A stretch of DNA of 64,000 nt from Candidatus Gastranaerophilales bacterium (GTDB lineage: Bacteria; Cyanobacteriota; Vampirovibrionia; Gastranaerophilales; Gastranaerophilaceae), in the NCBI GenBank assembly GCA_900769355.1, contig CAAGGG010000023.1, positions 1-64,000 on the forward strand, in the 5' to 3' direction. The notes under the pieces are model-generated. The model was not told the DNA's origin. It saw only the letters and a program-made list of their open reading frames with translations, and did not search any database. This document shows, piece by piece, positions 43,791 through 51,976 of this stretch. The first letter of the stretch is position 1. Every line of letters starts with the position of its first letter. Made by a program: the position numbers and the translations under genes.

Positions 43791-44336
43791 TTAATTAAAA
43801 ACTATTCTATTAATATCAAATTTGTTTTTGCTAGTTAAGCGTTTTACTTGAAATTCGCAGGTCTTATCAATAACTCCAAGATTTTGAAAATACTTTATTA
43901 ATTGATTTAGTTGCGTAAGAATATTTTTCAATCTTCTTGGGCGTAAAAATCGTTCTAAACAATAATTATAAAAGTGCTCTATATCTGAATTTATTATATT
44001 ATTTAAATATTTTCCCCTAAAATATGGTGTAATATGAGTTCTAAAAATAGATTTATACGTTTCATAAGTTCTTTTTGTACACTTCAATTTTGCATAATTA
44101 TCTAAAAAATATTCAACTGCTTGCTCAAATTTAATATTCTGACGGTTATTTGGAACAATAGATATTTTATAACATTCAGAAATTTCGAAAATATATTTAT
44201 AAACACCTTGTTCAAAATATATTTTATTACTGTTCAAAAGGTGTTCAAGTTCTGTTTTACAATCGCATTCTGCAATCATATTTATTTCATCAAGTGTGAA
44301 TTTTTTCAGGTGTTTGGCAAGTTTTTCTATATTCAT
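43791..44336 (-). CDS. Transposon protein with recombinase core-binding-like domain only
   Basis: 181 residues. The middle (about 70-155) has the pattern of the SAM-like core-binding domain of tyrosine recombinases: AVEYFLDNYAKLKCTKRTYE, then YKSIFRTHITPYFRGKYLNN. The protein ends where the catalytic domain would begin, and no R..HxxR..Y segment follows in any frame. It is the third gene of the DDE transposase-ATPase operon. A DNA-binding accessory or target-selection role is inferred from position. The first 70 residues are unrecognised. TTGAAC motifs 11 bp apart lie in its coding sequence. Confidence 0.55.
   Translation of the reverse strand: MNIEKLAKHLKKFTLDEINMIAECDCKTELEHLLNSNKIYFEQGVYKYIFEISECYKISIVPNNRQNIKFEQAVEYFLDNYAKLKCTKRTYETYKSIFRTHITPYFRGKYLNNIINSDIEHFYNYCLERFLRPRRLKNILTQLNQLIKYFQNLGVIDKTCEFQVKRLTSKNKFDINRIVFN
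44211..44249. repeat. TTGAAC array 2, inside the core-binding gene
   Basis: TTCAA at 44211, 44233 and 44244 (22 and 11 bp apart) gives TTGAAC on the gene's strand. The 17-mer TTGAACACCTTTTGAAC is identical, in opposite orientation, to 45247-45263 in the transposase gene. Confidence 0.6.
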
Positions 44337-44340
44337 TTAT

Positions 44341-44459
44341 AAATCCTTTCTGTCTTGGATTATTCGGAGTGTCGGCGGAGTAACGTCCGACCGACACCTT
44401 ACGGGCTGGGTTCGCTCTCGCTCACACGGCGCCCTACCGAAAATCCGCTTTTTCAATAT
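44341..44459. repeat. GC-rich hairpin element inside the transposon operon
   Basis: GTGTCGG (44370-44376) pairs with CCGACAC (44392-44398), and an inner CGGAGTAACGTCCG arm pairs with itself. The stretch through GGCGCCCTACCG is far richer in G+C than the surrounding AT-rich genes. It separates the ATPase gene from the core-binding gene. It resembles the GTCGG repeats at 15879 and 30830 and looks like an inserted repeat. Confidence 0.55.
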
Positions 44460-45140
44460 TCATATTAACTCCTTAACAATATCAAGCGTAATCTCAGTTA
44501 AATTATTATCTTTGGCAATTATTTCAAGTTGGCTTATTAATTGCACAATTTGTCTAAACCTATTGTATTTCTTATGTATAAATTCAATTGTATCAAGTGT
44601 AAATGGAATTTCAGATAATTGATCAAAAATTTGTTTTAAGTCATTTATTGAAAATGTTTCAAATTTAACTATTTCTGAAAATCTATCGTATAAATGTTTA
44701 TATCGCTCTAACTTTTTATGTGCCAACCCCATACCAACAAAGATTATTGGACAATCCGTTTCATCATGAATATCTCTCAAAATTTCAATAGTTTTTAAGT
44801 TATTTATTAAGTAATCAATTTCATCAATAATGATTAATTGTTGTTTTTGTTTCAGTTTTTGAACAATCAAATTAAAATTATCTGAGGTTAAATATCTCGG
44901 AATTTCGTCCATTTCTTTTGCAATTTCTTCTAACAACCACCGTCCTGTCATAAGATTTGTCGCTCTCAAATATATCGCATCATATTTACAAGCCAACCAT
45001 AATGCTGTTTGAGATTTTCCAAGTCCAGGTTCGCCATATATTAATCCCATTTTAGGTATATTCTTTGGCTTATTTAAAAGATTTTCAACAAGTCCAATAA
45101 AGTTTTTCACGTTAGTTGTTTTAACAAAAATTCTATTCAT
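44460..45140 (-). CDS. MuB/TniB/TnsC-like AAA ATPase of the transposon
   Basis: 226 residues. Walker A is YGEPGLGKSQTAL (about 35-47), Walker B is QLIIIDEIDYL (about 100-110), sensor 1 is CPIIFVGMGLAHKKL, and a helical lid follows. Such ATPases bind target DNA and activate the DDE transposase. It overlaps the transposase gene by 8 bp and is translated after it. Its short length is closer to MuB/TniB than to Tn7 TnsC. Confidence 0.82.
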   Translation of the reverse strand: MNRIFVKTTNVKNFIGLVENLLNKPKNIPKMGLIYGEPGLGKSQTALWLACKYDAIYLRATNLMTGRWLLEEIAKEMDEIPRYLTSDNFNLIVQKLKQKQQLIIIDEIDYLINNLKTIEILRDIHDETDCPIIFVGMGLAHKKLERYKHLYDRFSEIVKFETFSINDLKQIFDQLSEIPFTLDTIEFIHKKYNRFRQIVQLISQLEIIAKDNNLTEITLDIVKELI

Positions 45141-46848
45141 ATAAAAGCCTGTACTCCTTAGTTTGTTTAAAGTCTGTTATCCATTTATCATCAGGATTAG
45201 TTTTTATTAAATACTCATATTTTTCTGAATTATTCTTGAATATTTTTTGAACACCTTTTGAACGTACTTTGAACTCAGTTTGAACTGGGGTTGAATTTTC
45301 TTCAATTATTTTTGTTTCTAAATACTTAACTTCATCGTTAGACAAATATTCCCTAACTGCATTTATAGTTTTCTTATGTAACTTTCTTTGTTTTACAATT
45401 TTTTGTTTGTAATCTTCAAAATCAGTAACTGTACCTAATAATTTTGCCATCGGATGAGTTTCGGTTACTCTTTCTGCCGTACATAAGTATTCACCTTTAG
45501 TTGTATAAACTTTTATACTTGTTAAATCACATAAATTGTATTTAATTAGAACTTTATTTTTAAAGCCATAAAGTCGTTCGTCAAAATAATCACAATTTAA
45601 AAATCTAATACCATTTCTTTGTATTGTTTTAACTTCAGTTGCAAGCATTAGATCATCAAGTAAATTAATATCTATATTTTGTCGTTTTCTTTCTTCTAAA
45701 ACTTCTGCGATTGTTTTATTTGGTGCATTTGGACAAGGTTGAGAATTTTTGAAATTCAACCACATATCTATCATTTTTATTGTTTCGTCTAAAGTAGGTA
45801 CAAAATCGCTATGTAATTGTTTATGGAGTTTTTCATTTCTCATCAGGTAAGCAGGTTTATTATCTATACTTGAACCAACATAACTTGGTAATAATTTTTC
45901 AAAACCTTCTTGAAATTCTTTGAAAAATCTTTCTATAACTTTTGCTCTGGCATTGTATGGTCTGGCAAATACTGTTTCTATACCAAGTTTGGAATAAAGA
46001 CCATTAAATCCTAACTCTGTAAAACCTTTATCATCAGTAAAGTACTTAGCTCTAAATGCTCTACCATTATCTTGATACACAATTTTAGGTATCATATCTA
46101 AATTAATAATGGCATTTCTTAATGCACTTGCGATACATTGCGTGTTTTCCTCTAGCATAATCTCATAACCAACTAATGCTGTGGATTTCCAATCTAAAAA
46201 TCCTACTAAAGTTGCTCTTGTTGCTTTACCAGTAAAAGGATTTATCACATTAAAATTTAAAACGTGTCCATCTGCTACAAGAATATCTCCAACTTCTAGC
46301 AAACTTGCATCACGTTTAATGTATGGTTCAACCTTATCTGACAGAGCTTTTTCTCCATCTCTTGCTAGAACCCATTTGTCATAATTATTTTTCTTAAACC
46401 AATTAGCATATTTTCTAAAAGTAATATCTGCTGGAATATATGATTGTCCTTGTTCTTTTAATTTGTATTTTGTAAGAGCTATGGCTTTACCTATACAAAG
46501 CCTGTTAGGGTGAAGTAATAATCCCATAAATATTTTAATTTCTTCTGCAGTTAAACAGGTTCGGTATTCATCTATTTTTGCATATTTGTATTGTGGGATA
46601 AGTTTGGTATAATCTTCTGTTCCATTAAGTATATTTTTCCAACGGTGAAGCGTACCACGAGATATTTTACCTAGAATTTCAAAGAGGTGAGAATTACTTG
46701 TATTGTGCAAATTTACAAAATCATAATCTGCTTGAAGTTTATTATCTGATTTTCTACGAAATTCTTTCCATTGATTAAGCAAATCTAATCTTGCTAAGGC
46801 TATTTTCTTTGATTTTTCTGGAGTGAATATTACTGAATTTTCTGACAT
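45133..46848 (-). CDS. Mu/TniA/TnsB-like DDE transposase
   Basis: 571 residues from ATG 46848. An N-terminal helix-turn-helix region includes KISRGTLHRWKNIL. The rve/RNase H core has Asp193 (GDILVADGHVLNF), Asp260 (KIVYQDNGRAF) and Glu306 (ARAKVIERFFKEF), the complete DDE triad. A C-terminal beta-barrel as in Mu transposase (YGFKNKVLIKYNLCDLTSIKVYT region) follows. It cuts and joins transposon ends. ATGA overlap with the small upstream gene shows coupling. The 3' end of the gene carries the TTGAAC array on its complementary strand. Confidence 0.88.
   Translation of the reverse strand: MSENSVIFTPEKSKKIALARLDLLNQWKEFRRKSDNKLQADYDFVNLHNTSNSHLFEILGKISRGTLHRWKNILNGTEDYTKLIPQYKYAKIDEYRTCLTAEEIKIFMGLLLHPNRLCIGKAIALTKYKLKEQGQSYIPADITFRKYANWFKKNNYDKWVLARDGEKALSDKVEPYIKRDASLLEVGDILVADGHVLNFNVINPFTGKATRATLVGFLDWKSTALVGYEIMLEENTQCIASALRNAIINLDMIPKIVYQDNGRAFRAKYFTDDKGFTELGFNGLYSKLGIETVFARPYNARAKVIERFFKEFQEGFEKLLPSYVGSSIDNKPAYLMRNEKLHKQLHSDFVPTLDETIKMIDMWLNFKNSQPCPNAPNKTIAEVLEERKRQNIDINLLDDLMLATEVKTIQRNGIRFLNCDYFDERLYGFKNKVLIKYNLCDLTSIKVYTTKGEYLCTAERVTETHPMAKLLGTVTDFEDYKQKIVKQRKLHKKTINAVREYLSNDEVKYLETKIIEENSTPVQTEFKVRSKGVQKIFKNNSEKYEYLIKTNPDDKWITDFKQTKEYRLLYE
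45225..45296. repeat. TTGAAC array 3: six copies at exact 11-bp spacing
   Basis: TTGAA begins at 45236, 45247, 45258, 45269, 45280 and 45291, each followed by C or T and five variable bases; a seventh, CTGAA, is at 45225. It lies inside the transposase gene near its 3' end, so the period (11) is not a codon multiple and cuts through all frames. Confidence 0.85.
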
Positions 46849-47090
46849 CAATTTAGCCTTTCGATATACCAATTGCTCATACCAAAATGATTAAAATTCC
46901 ATTGAAGGTCAAAATAAAAATCTTGTTCAATATAGTTGTTATGTTTAAGTTTGTAAGAATATTTATTTAACTGAGTTTGACGGTAACTTTCGAAGGCTAC
47001 TTGTAATTCTCTTGCAAAACGTTTCCTAAATTCAAAACAAGAAATATTTATAATTTCTTTAGTTAATTTATTTTTCAAAATCATCTTCAA
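46848..47090 (-). CDS. Small transposon protein
   Basis: 80 residues, not recognised. It is rich in Phe, Tyr, Asn and Lys with basic patches (KRFARELQVAFESYRQTQ). Its stop overlaps the transposase ATG (ATGA) and its start overlaps the preceding small gene, so it belongs to the transposition operon. It may be a regulator or DNA-binding cofactor; this is position only. Confidence 0.5.
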   Translation of the reverse strand: MKMILKNKLTKEIINISCFEFRKRFARELQVAFESYRQTQLNKYSYKLKHNNYIEQDFYFDLQWNFNHFGMSNWYIERLN

Positions 47091-47268
47091 ACCCTCTAAT
47101 ATTATCTAATTCAATATTGTATCTTTTACCTTGTTTATCTACACAAGTTGCATAATCGACTTCCACATCAGCAAATGTATTTTTCCAAATGCAAATTAGT
47201 AAGCCTATTTCTTGGTTTTTAAGGTTTAAAATCTTTGTTCCATATAGTTGGTAATATTTTTCAGTCAT
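47068..47268 (-). CDS. Small transposon protein, first gene of the operon
   Basis: 66 residues from ATG 47268, preceded by AAAGGAA. Not recognised. Alternating strands (KYYQLYGTKILNLKNQEIGL, then DYATCVDKQGKRYNIELDNI) suggest a small beta-barrel such as an SH3-like or KOW-like fold. It overlaps the next gene by 23 bp. It is the most upstream gene of the transposition operon, so the transposon right end is expected within 47269-47525. Confidence 0.5.
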   Translation of the reverse strand: MTEKYYQLYGTKILNLKNQEIGLLICIWKNTFADVEVDYATCVDKQGKRYNIELDNIRGFEDDFEK

Positions 47269-47525
47269 TACAAGTTCCTTTCTTTTGCAATGACATTCAT
47301 CACTCTTGTCATGGTAAAAATCAAGTCTAAATCCCAATCTCAGAGATAATACGACACAATTTAATAATTCAAAACAAAGTTAAAGAAATATTAAAAAGTT
47401 TAAAATCAAGAAAACCTAAAACTTAGCTAGTTGTTTTCAAGTTTTTATATATTTTTTTTACTTTTTATGTTATATTACATTTGTACAGCAACTGTTTTAT
47501 CATAGTTGAAACTAACTAGGAAGTC

Positions 47526-50462
47526 ATGACAAGTAATTTAGAAAAGTTATATAACAACTTAAATCTTGTTGATAAAAAAGAATTTGTACGTTTAGATGAA
47601 CTTAATACAAATTCTCTAAATAATGTTTCTTTGCGTTATAAAAATGCTCTCGAAGAAATGAAGCCTGAGGCCATGTTTTGCATGGAAAATGAACCTTTAA
47701 TATTGTTTTTTAATTTAGAATCTGAACATAATAATGAGAACAAAATAAAAAATATACAAAAACAAACATGGAATTTTGATAAGGCTCCAATTATTGTTAT
47801 ATCGACATCTAGTGAAATTGTTTTCTATAATGCATTTGATTTTGATATTGAAAATGATAAGTTATCAATATTAACAAAATCCACTAAAGACTTTGAAAAT
47901 TTTTCGTATGAAAATCTTTATACTGGTAAAATTTTCTCAAAATATAAAAGTAAATTTAATGATAAAAAAAGGGTCAACACCCTATTATTTCAACATATTA
48001 TTAATTATAGACAAGCGTTAATTCAAAAAGGTATGAACCCTTCTTTTGCAACAAAGCTATTATCTAGAATTATTTTTCTTAAATACCTAAAAGATAGAAA
48101 AATATCTGTAAATAAGAGTAATTCTAAAATGATAGAGGATTCTTTTAAAAATAAAAAATCTTTATATAAATTATTTAACTACCTAAAAAAAGAATTTAAT
48201 GGTGATTTATTTGATATAGATGAAAATGAAAACTCGTTATTATCAGATGAATATATGGATATTGTTAGAGGCTTTTTTTATGATAGTGACATTAATGGTC
48301 AATTAAGGTTATTTATTCCATTTGATTTTTCAATCATTCCTATTGAATTAGTAAGTAGTATTTATGAGAATTTTTTGAATTATAAACAATATGAAAATAA
48401 ATCATATTACACACCTGCTTTTTTGGTTGATTATATAATTAATACTACAGTAACTCCTTTTTTAAATAATAAAAAAAACAGTAATTGTAAAATTTTAGAC
48501 CCTGCCTGTGGCTCAGGGATATTCTTAATTGAAGCATTAAGAAAAATCATTAATAAAGAAGAACAGATAACCCAAACTAAGATTACTCCCAAAAGATTAA
48601 AAGAATTAGTTTCAAATAACATTTTTGGGATAGATAAAGATGAAGATGCAATAAATATTGCGATATTTTCTTTATATATAACTTTATTGGATTATCAAAA
48701 TCCTCGCAGTATTTTGAATTTTAGATTTCCACATTTAAAAGATAATAACTTTTTTGTAAGTGACTTTTTCGATGAAACAAATTGCTTTAACGATAAAATC
48801 AATAATTTAGATTTTATTTTATCAAATCCCCCATATGGTGATATAAAAGAAGGGATGCACAATAGCTGGTACAAAAAAAATAATATCCCCGTTAATGATA
48901 ATCAAATTGCAGAAAGTTTTATGGCAAAAGTTAAAGATTTTTGCCATAATCAAACTGTAGTTTCAATGGTAATTACAAGTAAAATTTTTTATAATATTAA
49001 AGCACAAAATTACAGGAAATTTTTCTTGAAAAATTGTTCAATAAAGCAAATTTTAGAATTATCCCCAGTAAGAAAACAAATTTTTAGTGGAGCTGTTCCA
49101 CCTGTTGCAATTATTACATATACTTGCCCAGAAAGTGTATCCATAGATAATAACATTGTATATACAAGTATAAAACCCAATTTACATTTTAAGTATTTTA
49201 AAATTTTGTTAATAGAAAAAAATGATATTAAACATATTAAACAGAATTTATTTCTTAAATATGATTGGCTTTGGAAAGTAGTTTTATATGGAAATATTTT
49301 AGATTTTTATTTTATAAAACGCCTTTTAGATGATTATGATTTTTTAAATAAACAAAAAGAACAGCTTATTTGTGGTGAAGGGATCCAATTAGGTGGTAGT
49401 AGCAAAATGTCTGCTGAATTATTAAATGGAAAACCTTATTTAGATACGAAGAAAAAACAATTAAAACCTTTTTGTATAGAAGAAAATGAATTAAAACCTT
49501 TCTATGCAAATAGTTTGCATAGAAATAAAGCAAATAAAATGGAATTATTTAAAGCACCTATGGTTTTGATAAAAAAAGGAAATTCTTCAGATTTATCTTG
49601 TGTTTCAGCGGTTGCAGTTAAAGATATGGTTTATACAGATTCTGTTTCTTCTATTAAATTCAAGGACTATAATGAAGACAAAGTTTTTAATTTATGTGGT
49701 TTGTTTAACTCTCAATTTTTTACATATTATATTCTGAATACTTCATCTTCTGCTGCAGTAGAAAGAAACCAAATTCATATTTCTGAATATTTAAAGATTC
49801 CCTATCAATTTGATGAAGGATTAGCTAATTATGTAAGGCAAATTCATGCTTTATGTTCTGAAGATAACACACATTTTCTCATTAATATTTTGGATAAAAA
49901 TCACAATTTATCTAAAGATAAATTGTTAAAGCTTATCAATGATAAAATTAAGCAAATGTATAATATATCCGAAACAGAAGAAGATTTGATAGATTATGCT
50001 ACTAATATTTCTATCCCGATCTGGAGATTTGGAGATAATATTTCGGATTTTAAAGAGCCAATCGCTTATAAAGCTGTATCTAAGATACAGTTGAAACAAT
50101 ATGCTGATATATTTATTGAAGCATTTGGAGAACAGTACAAAAACTTTAGTGTAGATATATATACCTTTAAGTACTGTACATTAATGAATTTTAATGCAAG
50201 AGATAAATTTGCGAAAAAGTCTCAAATAACTTTTGAAGAGAATAAGGATGTTGAGAATATTATAAAAACAATTTCAGATTTCTCAATCGCAGATATTACA
50301 AATGAAATTTATATAAAGAAAGATATAAAAGGTTTTAATGAAAATTCATTCTTTGTAATAAAAACCAATGAATATAAAAATTGGCACAGAGCTATTGCAA
50401 GATTAGATGTTAATGAATTTTTAAATGCTATATGGGAGGCTGAACTTGAACTCTCTGAATAA
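47526..50462 (+). CDS. Eco57I-like N6-adenine DNA methylase / type IIG-like protein
   Basis: 978 residues. An N-terminal region of about 280 residues, possibly a degenerate nuclease or adaptor domain, leads to YYTPAFLVDYII, the SAM motif DPACGSGIF (325-333) and the N6-adenine catalytic motif NPPY (434-437). A C-terminal target-recognition part follows (LKPFYANSLHRNKA-type TaqI-like region; AVERNQIHISEYLKIPYQ). It should methylate adenine in a specific site. It overlaps the nuclease-like gene by a few codons, so a two-gene restriction-modification system is likely; PglX of BREX is a related alternative. AGGAAG ribosome site. Confidence 0.82.
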   Translation: MTSNLEKLYNNLNLVDKKEFVRLDELNTNSLNNVSLRYKNALEEMKPEAMFCMENEPLILFFNLESEHNNENKIKNIQKQTWNFDKAPIIVISTSSEIVFYNAFDFDIENDKLSILTKSTKDFENFSYENLYTGKIFSKYKSKFNDKKRVNTLLFQHIINYRQALIQKGMNPSFATKLLSRIIFLKYLKDRKISVNKSNSKMIEDSFKNKKSLYKLFNYLKKEFNGDLFDIDENENSLLSDEYMDIVRGFFYDSDINGQLRLFIPFDFSIIPIELVSSIYENFLNYKQYENKSYYTPAFLVDYIINTTVTPFLNNKKNSNCKILDPACGSGIFLIEALRKIINKEEQITQTKITPKRLKELVSNNIFGIDKDEDAINIAIFSLYITLLDYQNPRSILNFRFPHLKDNNFFVSDFFDETNCFNDKINNLDFILSNPPYGDIKEGMHNSWYKKNNIPVNDNQIAESFMAKVKDFCHNQTVVSMVITSKIFYNIKAQNYRKFFLKNCSIKQILELSPVRKQIFSGAVPPVAIITYTCPESVSIDNNIVYTSIKPNLHFKYFKILLIEKNDIKHIKQNLFLKYDWLWKVVLYGNILDFYFIKRLLDDYDFLNKQKEQLICGEGIQLGGSSKMSAELLNGKPYLDTKKKQLKPFCIEENELKPFYANSLHRNKANKMELFKAPMVLIKKGNSSDLSCVSAVAVKDMVYTDSVSSIKFKDYNEDKVFNLCGLFNSQFFTYYILNTSSSAAVERNQIHISEYLKIPYQFDEGLANYVRQIHALCSEDNTHFLINILDKNHNLSKDKLLKLINDKIKQMYNISETEEDLIDYATNISIPIWRFGDNISDFKEPIAYKAVSKIQLKQYADIFIEAFGEQYKNFSVDIYTFKYCTLMNFNARDKFAKKSQITFEENKDVENIIKTISDFSIADITNEIYIKKDIKGFNENSFFVIKTNEYKNWHRAIARLDVNEFLNAIWEAELELSE

Positions 50463-51132
50463 GTTGTCTGCTAAAAAATTTGTAAAAAATAAAACTTATA
50501 AATCTCAATTTAATAAAATACTTAATGTTTGTGTCAAAGCTTATTCTAAATTGATAGAAAGCGAAAAAAATTTAGAGGGTTTAGAAGAAGAATTGTTAAG
50601 GAATAAATTGCTTAAATACATAAAAAAAAATCAAGGTGCTTATGGTATTGCAAAATATGTTTTTGATGCAGAATCTGCAGAAATTGATGATATTACAGAT
50701 AAAACTGTTGGATATTGTGACATAAGAATAACAATACCCTGTTCTTCAAATTTTTCTACAGACGAACAAAAAAAGTTTATTATTGAATGCAAAAGATTAG
50801 ATGGCTATGCATCTAAAAATAAAGCTTATATAGAAGAAGGAATGAATCGATTTATATCTGAAAAATATGTATGCAAGTTAGATGTTTGTGGGATGATTGG
50901 TTTTATAGAGAAATCAAACAAGGTTTATAGAACGGACAAAATTGCTGAAATCGTAAATGATATAAATGATAAACTTATTAACGTGTACAAAAAGAATGAA
51001 ACAGAGAAAATACAAACAAATACAGATATAAATGAATTTAATAGTTACACTTCTAAGCATATTAGAGAAAAGTGCGAATTACCATTGCAAATTTCACATT
51101 TATTTTTAGATATGAATCCTCAATTAAACTAA
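50446..51132 (+). CDS. PD-(D/E)XK-like nuclease partner of the methylase
   Basis: 228 residues from TTG 50446, which has GGGAGG 7 bp ahead; ATG 50425 is the alternative. GYCDIRITIPCSSNF (Asp) followed by KKFIIECKRLDGYA (Glu-x-Lys) fits the PD-(D/E)XK core order of strands. A helical N-terminus and a mixed C-terminus flank it. The gene starts inside the methylase gene, so translation is coupled. I infer a restriction endonuclease subunit. No known family is assigned. Confidence 0.6.
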   Translation: MNSLNKLSAKKFVKNKTYKSQFNKILNVCVKAYSKLIESEKNLEGLEEELLRNKLLKYIKKNQGAYGIAKYVFDAESAEIDDITDKTVGYCDIRITIPCSSNFSTDEQKKFIIECKRLDGYASKNKAYIEEGMNRFISEKYVCKLDVCGMIGFIEKSNKVYRTDKIAEIVNDINDKLINVYKKNETEKIQTNTDINEFNSYTSKHIREKCELPLQISHLFLDMNPQLN

Positions 51133-51210
51133 TATATTAAAAACAATTTACAAGAGTGAAAAACATTCTAGACCTTTTGAAAATCAAGTACTGATGAATT
51201 TACAAGAACA

Positions 51211-51675
51211 TTAATTATTTCTTAAATAAGTTATTTCAAATCTCTTGCAAGGTCTATATTTTTGAACCCTTGTAGTAAACTGAAATGCATCTTTTCTTTC
51301 ACAGTTTTGATAAATATCAAGACCTCTATCTAGCAAGATTTTCCAACCGTTATCTGTAGTTATACTTCTTGCATGAATTGTTGAATCGTATTTATAACTA
51401 AATTCAATGCCCATTTGCATACAAGATTCTCGTATTGTTGCCAAGTTATTGTCTTGAGCTTGTTCATTATATTCATCTTTTGATGTTGTTAATTCAACTT
51501 CCACAACATCTGCTTCTGACTTGCATTTTTCAACAACTTCTAAAAGTTCCATTAAATTTAGTGTTTGATAGAAGTTTCTTATATATGGATCTATAATTGC
51601 AATGTGTTTTGCACCTTTAAATATTGATCCGAATAACTTTTCGTAAGTTACTCCAATTTGTTCTTCTTCAATAAA
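51211..51675 (-). pseudogene. 5'-truncated gene with MIT_C (phospholipase D-like) domain
   Basis: An open stretch of about 154 codons without a usable start before the ATG at 51552. Upstream of that ATG the homology continues: VTYEKLFGSIFKGAKHIAII then DPYIRNFYQTLNLMELLEVV. Downstream are IHARSITTDNGWKILLDRG, LDIYQ and CKRFEITYLRNN. Together these match the C-terminal domain first described in MITD1 and found, as I recall, at the end of some bacterial Lon-like or AAA defence proteins (for example BrxL relatives). A stop lies at 51676-51678, right where the excisionase module begins. It is best read as the 3' remnant of a larger gene cut off by that insertion. Confidence 0.65.
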
Positions 51676-51714
51676 TTACGGCACATATGTTTAGTTAAAA
51701 AGCCTATTTTTGAT

Positions 51715-51969
51715 ATGAAAGATCTCTCAGAGTATATTCTATCTCACAAAGCCGGAGATTGGTCTAAATTATCATATTCAGATGAAGAATTAATTTATGG
51801 TGAAAAAATTAACTTAAAAGATTGCTGTAAATTATCAGGCTTATGCTATAACACATTTTATAGCTTTTTCCAACGAAATAATCTGCCTCATTTTAAATAT
51901 GGACAGAAGGCAATCTTCTTAAAAAATTATATTACAGAATTAATCGATACAAATTTTATTACAGATTAG
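51715..51969 (+). CDS. Excisionase-like DNA-binding protein
   Basis: 84 residues from ATG 51715. YGEKINLKDCCKLSGLCYNT then FQRNNLPHFKYGQKAIFLKN has the order of a winged-helix excisionase/helix-turn-helix type 17 domain. It lies 7 bp before the integrase gene, the usual position for a recombination directionality factor. An upstream ATG would overlap the truncated gene on the other strand. Confidence 0.6.
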   Translation: MKDLSEYILSHKAGDWSKLSYSDEELIYGEKINLKDCCKLSGLCYNTFYSFFQRNNLPHFKYGQKAIFLKNYITELIDTNFITD

Positions 51970-51976
51970 GGAGCGT

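Noticed and set aside
45225..45296. The TTGAAC array as a CRISPR
   Set aside because: Units are 11 bp, there are no long conserved repeats with unique spacers, and no cas genes are present anywhere in the window.
47338..47525. Right terminal inverted repeat of the Mu/Tn7-like transposon (TGTGTCGTATTATC, minus strand, near 47357)
   Set aside because: A TGT-starting end is plausible there, but no matching partner was found on the left side, so no boundaries are claimed.
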